Part shown: one piece after another, positions 34,452 to 45,380 of the stretch
Numbering within the stretch: the first letter of the stretch is position 1
How the letters are laid out: each line of letters opens with the position of its first letter
Assembly (NCBI GenBank): GCA_004380135.1
Contig: QXCR01000006.1
Location: 186,001-250,000 of the forward strand
Reading direction: 5' to 3'
Origin: Stemphylium vesicarium
Lineage: Eukaryota > Ascomycota > Dothideomycetes > Pleosporales > Pleosporaceae
DNA: 64,000 nt
Position numbers and translations under genes: made by a program
Notes under the pieces: generated by a model
What the model saw: only the letters and a program-made list of their open reading frames with translations
Databases searched by the model: none
What the model was told of the DNA's origin: nothing

Positions 34452-35806
34452 GCTCTGCTGGATCTATATATTTCTTTTTGGCTGTTTGGTTGTTGCATCT
34501 GCTGCATTTGCTTGAGCGCGGCGTTTTTCTTGTCGTCTAGCGATTCTGGGTCTGGAGTTGGCGTGTGGCGTTGGAGTTGCATATACCACGAATTGTGTAT
34601 TACTACGATAGTTGCAGCGTGTTGAATAGTAGGATACGCAAGCAATGTTGGCAGAACGCTCATGAGAGCTCCTCTCCATCTTTTCCAACCACGCTCATTC
34701 TCATCTTCAGTTGATACACCACAATGCCTACGCGAGATGAAGAGGCGTTCCTAGCTCGATTAGACCTACCTAGACTACAAACCTCGGGGAGCTGGAAAAG
34801 CAAAACGCACGCTTCTCCACGACACCGCTAACATGTCTTTCAAAGTGCCTCATCCAGCTGACATGTAGCCCATGCAAGCCGGAAAAGAAAAGATACGGAG
34901 CAACAGTACAACACCTACCATTCGTCACGTCTCACACGTTGGTGACACCCGAGAAAGGAACGCAGACCACGCGCTCGCAGACAACAGTGGTTCGCGCTAC
35001 CTCCGCACCCCAACGATTCGCGCCCGTACCCCGCTAATCGCACACCCTATCATTCACCACGCACCCATCAATCTCACCACCAATTAAACCGGGACTCCAG
35101 CGTCTCGCTCATCACCGCGGCCATTTTCTCGTTCCAGCGCAAACCGCAACAGACCCCGGGATCCATTGTATTGGCGCCATGCATTCCCCCCAATCGCTCC
35201 AGATAAAGCGAGCTGAAGAGGAAGCCCCGCTACGCGGCTACACGGTCTTGCCTGCATCGGGCCTGGCGCGGCGGACTTGATACACCAAGCTCCTCGGATG
35301 AACCCTGCGAGCCGTGTGCATGAAACGAGGGGGTGATTGGTTTCGGTCGACGTTTGTCGTCGCGGTGCTTTTTTGGGGTGGGCGGTTGAGAGAGGGCGGG
35401 GGCGCTGCTGTTTGATGTCTCAGCAGGGGCGTGATTGTGGTATATGGCGGGCAGCTGCCCCCGTGGTTCATATAGATTTTAGTTCTTGAAGAGAGGTTTG
35501 GGTGCTTGTGACTGCGTGACTGTGTTACGTTGATTTTTTTTATATCTTTCTTGAAGCGCTGGCTCGCTATACCCTACAATAACGTTTCGGACAGCGATTA
35601 CTTTTTACGCCCGCACGCCACAACACCGTATTTTGGGGTCCGCATCAATACGCCGGATAGACTCCGTCTTACTTCTTGTTTATATTCTCTTTGAATACGC
35701 TCGCTCGACACCTCGTTTCGTTCATCCTGGTCGCTAGCACGCCGTTCCTTTTTACCTACCAAACTTACCCCAATTCATACGACAAGAAAGATAACAAACG
35801 GCCAAA
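34452..35806. other. Intergenic, about 1.35 kb
   Basis: Includes the promoter side of the gene at 35807. Pyrimidine-rich stretches precede that ATG. No domain-bearing frame or RNA gene is seen. Confidence 0.45.
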
Positions 35807-36604
35807 ATGACTTTCCTCACTACAGTCAAGCTCTTCTCCTTCCTCGTAACATACGAATTCTGGAGCCGCATTGGCTTCTTCCTCGGTTACATTTGTACCT
35901 TTTTGCTGGTGCTGGAGGTAGTGCGATTAGCGAGCTCGGATGCGAACAGGAAGGAGATGGAGAAGATTCTGGATTCTTATGCGGCGTCGAGGTCAATGGA
36001 AGATACACGACAAGCTAGTCGAGCTGAGTCTGGGTTGAAGAAGATGTCGATTGATGAATTGGCCCAGCAGCCTCGACCACAGTTCGAGTTGAAGAGGGTG
36101 TCGCTCGACGAACTAGAAGACATGGAGAGGAAGAGTCTACTTCCAGAGACGATTCCAGTGTTCGGATTGAAGAAAGTCTCCCTTGAAGAATTGGAAGGCA
36201 TGCAGAGGAGAGCCCGAGCACCGAGTCCTGCAGCGACTCGTACACCAGAGCCTACTCAGCGTACCCCCACTACTGAAGAAAAGAGATGCAGAAGAGCGAC
36301 TTCTACATCCATCTCACCCAAGGCAGTAAAATCTACTTCCCGATCTGCATCCCTGTCTCGAACTCAACCGCAAGCTTCCACCTCGTCGAGCCCGTCGTCC
36401 CAGCGCCTTAGGAAGCGTAGCGACACGCTCACTTCCTCGGCCAGTGCTGAGTCTAAAGACAATGTCAGGAGAAAGCGACGAGAGGCCTCACCTGCAGAGT
36501 CGAAGACCTCTTCCAGGCATGCGAGTCCAACACCTAAGAGTAGAAGCAAGGAAACTAGAACCTTGGGAGGGTCGCTGGGAAAGATGCTCAGGAGTAGGGG
36601 TTGA
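35807..36604 (+). CDS. Membrane-anchored protein with three LKK-S-DEL repeats, unknown function
   Basis: A single exon of 265 residues from an ATG in a good context (GCCAAAATGACT). Residues 8-45 contain one or two hydrophobic segments. Three imperfect copies of a short unit follow: GLKKMSIDELAQQ, ELKRVSLDELEDMER and GLKKVSLEELEGMQR, spaced about 28 to 37 residues apart. The rest is Ser/Arg/Lys-rich and disordered, with many SP/TP and RS sites, ending in a basic tail. No known family is recognised. The repeats look like short helical binding motifs; each has a Ser that could be phosphorylated. Confidence 0.72.
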   Translation: MTFLTTVKLFSFLVTYEFWSRIGFFLGYICTFLLVLEVVRLASSDANRKEMEKILDSYAASRSMEDTRQASRAESGLKKMSIDELAQQPRPQFELKRVSLDELEDMERKSLLPETIPVFGLKKVSLEELEGMQRRARAPSPAATRTPEPTQRTPTTEEKRCRRATSTSISPKAVKSTSRSASLSRTQPQASTSSSPSSQRLRKRSDTLTSSASAESKDNVRRKRREASPAESKTSSRHASPTPKSRSKETRTLGGSLGKMLRSRG

Positions 36605-38676
36605 TTTGAATAGGACACATGGTAGTGACGATGCCGATGAACTTACGATTACAAAAAATAACGGTGATCTTTCGGGGGCTTCTACACGAGAGAACGGACT
36701 TTAGAGCATCTTTCTACAGTCATTCATCATGACGTTATTGATCGAGTCCGTTGCAGTTTGATCAATCTCGCGTATGTAGCATACGGATGCAAGTCCGATG
36801 AAATTCGGAAAGGGGAAGAAGCTACGATGAATCTGCAGTGCGGCTCGGTCCCCTTTGTTGGAAAATGCCGGCAATGCGAGTCTTCGTGTGAACTATACCC
36901 CGACAGAAACTTCGAGACAATAGGCTGGATGTTCATCCGGGAGGAGAGAGGGCGAAGGTATGACCGTTATTGGCGTCCCAAGTCAGCGAAAACACTGGAT
37001 CAACGGATGGATTTGGGATCTACTAAAGAAATGAAAATTCTGAGCATGCACCAGCGTTCACAACTTTCGAGTTTCTTGAGATTGCGAAAACGCACCAGTT
37101 AGGTGTATTGCCGCCAAATGGGCCTTTCCGGAGTAATACATGACAGCACAGTCCACGATGCCTAGAAAAAGTGATGCAGGGTCTACTCTGGCTCCGCCCC
37201 ATGTTTCTCGCGCGCTGTCAAGCGCCGTCAGCGTGTCCGAACGACCGTACCAGGTAGTTCCGCTGTACACTACACAAACCTGAAATACGTTCCTGAGCCT
37301 AGCAAGGGTGAGTGAACCGTCGATTTGCAGGACGAGTGGAACAGGGATTCTTCTACGCGAGTACGGGGGTTGGTCGCGTAGAAACCAGAGACATTAGCCT
37401 GATGGAGGATTCTCGTAATGAAGAATGTGTCGCCTGATGCGTTGGTGCCTGTCAGGCAGGAGCAAGAAGAACGCGCTCACGGCGAGAATCTGCCGTGATT
37501 CCCACGAGAGACATGGTGCGCGGAAAGACTTCGGGTGTATTGCAAGTCGCCATTGCAAGTGGTCAGCCATAAGCATGTAAGAGAAAGACGTCGATTTGGT
37601 GATCAATGTCGTCAGTGGCCGCTGTATGGCACACTCAACGAAACGCAGCTGCAGTCGAGCTTGTGTTACTATGAAGCCGTTCGAGCCGGGGGGAGAGGTC
37701 AAATTAGTTTTGCTACCGAGTGTGATGCTAGCTCCAGCCTTACAAAACGACAAGTGACGAGAAGGATCCACCACAGGGACCATTCTGCGGGACGCGCAAT
37801 CCTTCCCTAGCTGCATTGTACCGGAGCTCGATCTGCTGCTGGTACGCTCGATGCGCGCATCGTATGGTCAAGAGCCCGGGATTTAGGATACGCGCCCCAG
37901 GCCCATCGAGATGAGCCGAATGGGGAGATGGTGTCGTGTGCCAAGCAAGTAGCCCTTGTTACCCCACACAACTCGGATCGACCGGCGCAGGTCCTTTCAG
38001 TGCTAGACGTCGGATGCTCCAGTCCCTTACCCTGGATCTTAGACGAAACGGTTCTTTTAGTAGTTGAACTTTGTCGATACAAGTCCGCTTGAACGCGCCC
38101 AGCCCTAGTCAGGAACCCGGAAAGCCTTGGACACGCTGCTAAGAGAAGGCTTCCGTTGTTGAAGTGCGAAGAGTGACAGGAAGCTGTAGAGGAAGAGTAG
38201 GAGAAACTGAACAAGCCTCCAAGGTTCACAGCCTCAATGATCTTCTTCTGTGCCACACGAGACGCGTGCGGAGGGCGCTAGCTGCTTGGAGCCGCCACGA
38301 TGGTCGCGCGATACAGCTTCTGCGGTGTCATAGCTCCACTCGAGAGTCGCTTGGCGAAGTCATCCATGATATCACTGGTGCTTTCTGGGCAATACTGGAG
38401 GGCATAAGCTTCGCGTTGGAAATGACCGTGCTACATGTGCCAGCCCAATTGGTGGACATGGGTCTTGGACAAAACTTGCCGGTGGCGTCGGTTCGAGATG
38501 TGCTTGGGGAAGGCATGGCAGGACTAGGGAGGACGAGACGGAAAGTCTTGTTTGTGGCTATGTGACTGGGTGAGGGAGTACTTATTGCGCTTACTTCCCC
38601 TCTTTGTTTGTGAAGCATCTGGAGAACTGTCCACCTCATTGTACCGCCTCTTCCTTACACCCTACCATCACTCACT
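36605..38676. other. Intergenic, about 2.1 kb
   Basis: Weak frames at 36758-37102, 37394-37816 and 37807-38256 have no domain, convincing start context or splice structure. The 3' end should carry the fasciclin gene promoter. Confidence 0.45.
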
Positions 38677-39891
38677 ATGCTCAAGCAACTCTCCATCGCT
38701 GCCCTCGCGGGCCTTGCGTTCGCTCAGGACAGCACTCCTGATCTCGCTACCGCTCTCTCTGGTACCGATGAGCTCTCTACGCTCCAGGGACTTGTCCCCC
38801 AGAGCCTTTTGGAGACTCTCGGCGGCGCACAGAACATCACCATCCTGGCACCTTCAAACTCTGCCTTTGAGAAGATCAACGCAGAGACATTGGAATCTCT
38901 CACCAGCAACGAGGGCATGCTTGCTGCTCTCCTCCAGTACCATGTCCTGAACGGATCATACCTGGCTTCCGCCATCCCAGATGACGGTGTCTTTGTCCCA
39001 TCTCTGTTGACCGATGAGATGTACACCAACGTTACTGGCGGACAGGTCGTCAAGGCCGAGTCTGAGGATGACAGCGTCGTCTTCTACAGTGGATTGATGA
39101 ATAACGCTACTGTCACCACAGCTGTATGTATTTCGTACAATTGCACATTTCCCCTGTACTAACAATCTCAGAACGTCAACTTCACTGGTGGTGTCATTCA
39201 CATCATCGATACCGTCCTTTCCATCCCCATGGTCGCATCCGAGGTCCTCACCGCTGCTGGTCTTTCCTCGCTCCGTGGCGCCGTGGTCGCTGCCGATCTC
39301 GTCGACACCGTCAACACCACCCCCAACGTCACCATCTTCGCTCCCACCAACGAGGCTTTCCAGAACATCGGCTCTGCTCTCGGTAACTTGTCCACCGAGG
39401 ACCTTACCAGCATCCTGACCTACCACGTCGTCGCCGGCACCATCGGCTACTCCACCGGCCTCACCAACGGTACTCAGCTCACCACCGCCAACGGCGCGAT
39501 GCTCACCATCACCGTCGGTGACGAGGGTGTCTTTGTCAACAACGCCAAGGTTGTCACCGCCGATGTCTTGATCGCCAACGGTGTTGTCCACGTCATCGAC
39601 CAGGTCCTCAACCCCAGCAACATGACCGTCTCCGACGCCGACAACGACGACGACGATGAGGGCTCCCCCGCTTTCTCGGGTGCTTCCACCGTCTCTGAGG
39701 CTCCCTTCACTTCCGGTCAGCCTACCATGAGCACCACCCTTGCTGGCGGCGCTGCCCCCACCGGCAACAACGACAATGACAACAACGATGACAACAACTC
39801 TGAGCAGACTACGAACGCCGCTGCCCCTATGCAGACCGGTGCTGTCGGTATGGGTGCCCTTTTCGGTGCCGCCGCTGTCTACTTTATGTAA
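38677..39891 (+). CDS. Secreted fasciclin (FAS1) repeat protein, probable GPI anchor
   Basis: Two exons, 38677-39123 and 39172-39891, joined by a 48-bp phase-0 intron with a TACTAAC branch site, give 388 residues. A signal peptide (MLKQLSIAALAGLAFAQ) precedes two FAS1 domains at about residues 20-165 and 167-312. Each has the expected NITILAPSNSAF or NVTIFAPTNEAF motif, followed by a YHV motif. A Asp/Asn/Ser/Thr-rich linker follows, and then a short hydrophobic C-terminal segment after a small-residue site (AAPMQTGAV...YFM), as in GPI-anchored cell-wall or plasma-membrane proteins. Fasciclin domains mediate adhesion; the role here is inferred. Codon choice is strongly biased to C-ending codons, suggesting high expression. 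Confidence 0.95.
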
Positions 39892-40397
39892 ACGTTAGCG
39901 GCAGTGCTAGTGCGATAGGAAACGTTGAAAGAGAATGATACCACGCGATGCTTCGCATGACGGAGTAATGTAATATAATTGCTTGGTGCAATGTCACCTA
40001 TTTAATGAATATTATCAGACATTGATGACTTTCATCGCTTGCTTTGTGACATCGACTTGACTAGTCGTTCGTGAAATGCACGATTTATGAATGAAATTTG
40101 TTGTCGATATTGCCTCATCCGCCCCTGCATCTTTCTACCTCGAGCCCATCGTACCTGGCCGAATGGTGTTAATATTTTGCGGTTGCGGCAGTCGTACATC
40201 CACCCCTGCCAGCGCAACTCACATCGGTAAGTATACCCGGCCGTGGTGACCAATACCATCGCTACAATCGGAATCATGACGTCTTCCACCACGCTCCTTC
40301 CCGAGCCCAACTCATGGTATTATGCACCTCTTTCCTTCCTAATAAGAAACGCACTAACAATCCATCCAATTCATCCCTTCATTCCAAACATTCCTTC
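39892..40397. other. Intergenic, about 0.5 kb between converging genes
   Basis: Contains the 3' ends of the fasciclin and P450 genes. No other feature is supported. Confidence 0.5.
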
Positions 40398-42246
40398 CTA
40401 CTTGGTTCCGTTCAAAGTGATGTCGCATCTATGCGCTTTGGGTGCGATCAGGAAGAAGTTCTATTAAAAAAAAGTCAAACGTCAGCGTATATTCGTTGCG
40501 ACCAGGCCAATGATAGATGAAAAGGCACTTACCTCAAATTCCATGCTCTCGGGAGTCGTGTTCGCAGCCAAGCGAACGCCTCGGCATTCGCGGAAGAAAA
40601 ACGCAACGGCATATCGAAGTTCCATGCGTGCGAGATGGATACCGATGCATGAACGTGCGCCAGCGCCGAAGGGATGGAAAGCAAGTTTCGCAGCGGGAGA
40701 TTGAGCTTCTGCGACTTCTTCTTTGTCGTTGGCGATCCAGCGCTGGGGATTAAAACTGTTGTTGTCAAATGTCAGCAACGTGTTGTGCGTCCAAGGTGGA
40801 AGAGACAACGAAGGCACAGGGTAGGAGTGACGGAAAAGTATGGAACAGCTGGGTGATGAGCCAAAAATGGACGTGTAAACAGGGTGCAAGAGGTAATATC
40901 GGGGGTTTCAAAGAAGAGACAGCATTTGCAACTCACGTCAATGGGTCACTCCAGATCTTGGGGTCGCGGTGGAAGGTATAGGCCTGAGTGTCCACTGTTA
41001 CGCCTTGGGGAATGTAGTGGCCTGCGAATTTGGTGCCGCCTTGAGGTACCACACGCGGAAGACTGCTGGGCGCAGCTCCGTATAGCCTTAGTGTCTCTTC
41101 GATAACCGCGTTAAGCAACGGCAGGTTGATGAGATCGTTCTCTGTGAACCCTTCTTGCAATGCCGCTGTCTCGGCTTCGAGTGCGGCTTGCAGCTCCGGC
41201 CGTTGTAGCACCGCCCACGTGAGATAGGTTAGTGTGACACCACTTGTGTCTGTACCTGCGATGATGATGTTCATAGCTTCGATTCTGACGTCCATGTCGT
41301 CAATGGTGCCCTCTCCTTCTTTCTCGCAATCTTCGATGACCTTGGCGAAGATGTTGTTTTCGCCGGTACGGGAACGTGCGGTTTCTACAGCCTTTCCTGC
41401 GCCTTGGAGGATGAATTCGTTGGCGTTGAACATCTCTTGTACTGCGGCGATGGGCACGAAGCGGAGGAGACGGAGGAAAGGCATTTCCACCATGATACCC
41501 GCTCCCATTGTGAGTTTCTTCAAGACACGCATGAACTGATTTTGCTGTAGGATTTGATTAGCATTTTGCTGAGCTCCGAGCGGTCAGAAATTGTCTGGGG
41601 TCTTACATGTCCCATTTCCAGCATGCCAAACGAATCTCCAAATGCCAGATGAGCACTAACATCCGAGGCTAGCAGCATCCACCAGTTGTACACATCGGCT
41701 GAGCTTTGCATAGCATCGGCTTTGATTTTCCGCACAGCGAGAAGCGCCTTCTCCTTGACAACCGGTTCCCAGTTCTGCACTAGATATGACCTGCTGAAGG
41801 ACCTTGACAATAGCTTTCTCCTGGGGCCATGTTCACGTGGGTCAAGCATGGTGAAGACACCCGCCTTGGGGAAGTTGGCTAGTCGAAGGTACCATTCGCT
41901 CTTCATGTATTTGGTTCCAATCTTATGAATTTCTTTAAAGGCGTCGAGGTCGGCGACAGCAACTTCTGTGGGTGAGAGACGGACGATAGGACCATATTGC
42001 TCATGTAGCGCATCGATATAGAAGATACGTTGACCGGTTACAACTGCACGCTTCAGACGGTAGTGGGTGAAGCGTGTATACCATGGTCCTGGGAGGTGTT
42101 TGGTGGGGCATGTAAGTCCGACGTAGATGAACTGTGGTTTACAAGTCACTGACACACCCCAGAATGCAACAACATGGCATGCGTACCTTTGCAAAGATGA
42201 GGCCAACGGCCAAAAGGACCAAAGACAGTGCGCTCGGGACGGCCAT
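40398..42246 (-). CDS. Cytochrome P450 monooxygenase
   Basis: Five exons, 42246-42187, 42131-41607, 41544-40937, 40755-40533 and 40460-40398, give 492 residues with all phases consistent. The N-terminal membrane anchor is encoded by exon 1 and the start of exon 2. The Pro-rich hinge LPGPWYTRF follows. The I-helix motif AGTDTS, the K-helix motif EETLR and the haem-binding loop FGAGARSCIG are intact, so a functional enzyme is expected. The last exon restores the usual C-terminal FFLIAPKAHRCDITL. The intron between exons 3 and 4 is long (181 bp). The protein should sit in the endoplasmic reticulum and use a reductase partner. The substrate is not predictable. No backbone secondary-metabolite gene is next to it, so a cluster is not supported. 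Confidence 0.93.
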
Positions 42247-45200
42247 CGTAGGTACAAATGTGGTATGCGGATACCTAGATTCTCACGATGAATCTAACAA
42301 CATCTGTCGGGAAAAGACTGCTACATATGCATCGCCAACACCAGGTTTTCTCGTTTCTTCTTCCATTAGCTTACCGTCGATACCTGGGGATCCGACGAGC
42401 GGAGTGCCTAACGACAATCATCTTCGAAACTATGTATTCTCGTCCATCTGCTGCTATAGCACCGAGGCGGTCACCGACAGAGGAGACCTACTGATTGGAA
42501 CCCCGATCCGCCAATAAGGGGATTGGATTAGCCTTCTACTCTGATAAGGATAGCTCGAAAGATTCGAGCTAGCAACTCACACTTGATATGGGAAGGTCTG
42601 TCGCCTTGAGCCGAAGAAGCCATAGTGTCTTCCAGCTTTGAGGTATCGTGTATGCGGGATGAATACCATCGTGTCGGCACATCCCAGCTACCGCTTACTT
42701 CTTGAAAACCTTCATATGGCTCCAATGACGCGTGCTTACCGTCCTCTGTCTTCTTCCCAGCTTTCCGTGTCGAGGCTGTTGTCCTGCTGAGAACGATGAG
42801 CCTTCAATATATCAAAAAAAAATGTGTCAGACCAGACGCAGTTGCTGGATGAAATCCATAGATCTGCGCTATGCCTGGACCTGCATCTTGAGCCTCTGCA
42901 AGGCGACGTTGACCATATCGTCGCAGCTCACCTGAATTTGGAACGAGCCACTAAGAGTGAATCCATTGTAAGGACTGTCCCCGAGGTTGCCGCTGCGTTC
43001 CCACTTGCTGCTCGGCTCCGCTCAATGCCCGGCTTCACATGATCACGTACCTACGGCTCCGCCCACGGCAAGCCGGATGTCTTTTCTTTTTCTACTTTAG
43101 TCAAAGAGAAAAGCAATAGACAAGGCAAACTAAACAAGTTCAAGCAATAGCGGCGCTTAGCTTAGTCGCAGCTTTTGTGGGGCTGGAGCGGTATTGCTGA
43201 GTGATGTGTTCGTGTTGTGGGTGGGTGTCGTTTCACACTCCGAAACCCAGAAGCAATGTCCGCTCCTCAGGTCAAGTGCGTATCAAGCCGCAATACTGGC
43301 CATGAAATTTCAGTAACCTGACAATGTTGATGTCCTTACTGAAGACGGCATCTCTGATATTTTCGAACAATACGTCGAGGAGTGGTACGCAGCTTAAGCG
43401 ATGCGTATTGACACTCATGTGCGGGGTTCGCCGGTATCGCATCCGCGATCTTCAAGATCACCCCTCATGATCATAGCAGGACCTGAGTGAGACAGCAAGC
43501 ATCATGTAACGCATAGAGGTTCAGTGTAACGGAAATACCTGTCTTAAACCAAAGGGGCTTTGCTATCACCACTTGACGCCCTTCACGATACTACCATTCC
43601 ACCACGTGATTTCCCACTCGTCTACCTAGCGCCTGAGCACATGCGCGGCACTCGAGCTGTTATCTCGTATGAACATCCAGACTTCGTCACAACATCGTAG
43701 TTGCATATTTTTGGGCAATGAGCACAAACTGTAAATCGCATTGCAAGCTCTTCGTCTATCCCAATGCCACGGTGCCATACAAGCGTCCGCACTTGCTGCC
43801 GCATTCAACGAGGTCTCGGCGCCCTCGGGCTTCCAAATCCTCCGAACCTACTTAGGTTGCTCCTGGGGAGCAACCGTCAAGGATTTGGACGCTAATAACT
43901 CACGACATTTTAGTGCCGCATTCGATACCTACTCCTTCAGGCAGCTTCGCCTATCTCGTCCGTAAGCCATTGGTGGTGTGGCGTATTAAACATCCGGTGC
44001 CTTCGGATGATCTGAATTAAATCGGGATCGTAAATCTTCTTTTTCTCGGTCGGCGTCTAGATTTTGACCAGTGGGCTGCCCTTACGAAAGAGGAGACGAC
44101 GCAAGGCAGCTAGGCAATTACTGCACAGCTATCGAACAACAAAGCAAATGCAGGTACCCAGCATGTCACCATATATGTACCTGCCTGAAACGGCTTCTAC
44201 TTGATATCGGACACGGCACAATTGGAAATCCCTAGCCTGGTCTGGGCTCGGCAGACCTCCAGACTACTAATGCATTATTCGTTGCAATCCAAATATGCGA
44301 AGGGGGGCACGCGGAAGATTGTTAGGAGGCTCGACGACATTGCGAAGAAACTGGTCTCCGATCCTCCAGCAGCACGGACGCTTGAAGACCGTTCACGCGG
44401 TCACGGTAGATGAAACACTAGTTTATCTTCCTAGCTGCTACGCCGTCTCCTTCATTCAAAGCTTCATCGTCATCGTAGTGTTTACAATCGAACACCACCG
44501 GATAACGGATCTCAAGCTCTCATGGCAGTGGATACCCGCAGGTTCTCGGGTCTGTCTAGTCCCTCGCAAAGCCCGAGCTTTCGATTGGCGAGAAGAACCG
44601 AAGATCAACGATTGGATCGTCGACCAGGGGTGATGGCCCTAGCATCCTATTCGACCCTTTTACAGTTCCCCCGCCTCTCATATCACAATTCCAGAAAGTT
44701 TCGTGGCCAGCATCAGAGCGCGATCGAGCAGAGGCACCCAGACGACTCTTTCTCGACATGCAGCTGCCTTTTCTTGTCGCACGCTGCAAACAATGGCATC
44801 ATTCCGAGGTTGCACGAGTATAGCATATCGCACGAGCAACCAGCTCATAATCTCCCGTAATGTCCCACAATATGCCACAAGCGGACAGACATCCGCTCAA
44901 CCACATCAACGTGTTCTGTGGCGCTAAACCCTTAGCTAACTTTCATCACGAACAGCAATCTCCACAGGCCCCGGAAAGCAGCCGACGCATTTGCGCAGTC
45001 GAATTCGTGATTCGCTCGTGGCGTGCACGCATTTTTCTGATTGAACCGCAGATCTCGTCCGAGGTGGGCTTGCTTTCTTGGTGTCTTCCTTGGTGCAGGG
45101 TAGCTCGTGGCCTTTGTGACGGCATGATGCTTGTAGGACAATGGCCGTGCGGGTCTTGTATGTGGGTGGGTTGTACGGGATATATGAGTGTTTGCAAGGT

Positions 45201-45380
45201 AGGCCCTCGGTACTGAGGCTTTGCGCAGCACCTCACAGATTGTGCGGAGAAATTCGTTCATGCCTTCTCTCGCGCACTTTGCAGTCCCCCAAGTACAACG
45301 ACGACGACTACATTCAAGCATTGCATCAGCTCTTTCACCTCTTTTTCTATAAGCACAGGATCGACTAAGGTAGTTCCACC
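42247..45380. other. Gene-poor stretch, about 3.1 kb
   Basis: Lies upstream of both the P450 (minus) and the F-box-like gene (plus). Many 60-130-codon frames occur on all strands without domains. A minus-strand ATG near 42622 followed by a GTGAGT donor could be an isolated first exon, but I could not connect it to a second exon. No RNA gene is recognised. Confidence 0.4.

Noticed and set aside
37394..38256. Two minus-strand frames of 140 and 149 codons
   Set aside because: No domain, signal peptide or consistent splice structure was seen, so they are treated as chance frames.
38677..42246. Secondary-metabolite cluster around the P450
   Set aside because: No polyketide synthase, peptide synthetase, terpene synthase or other tailoring gene is adjacent.
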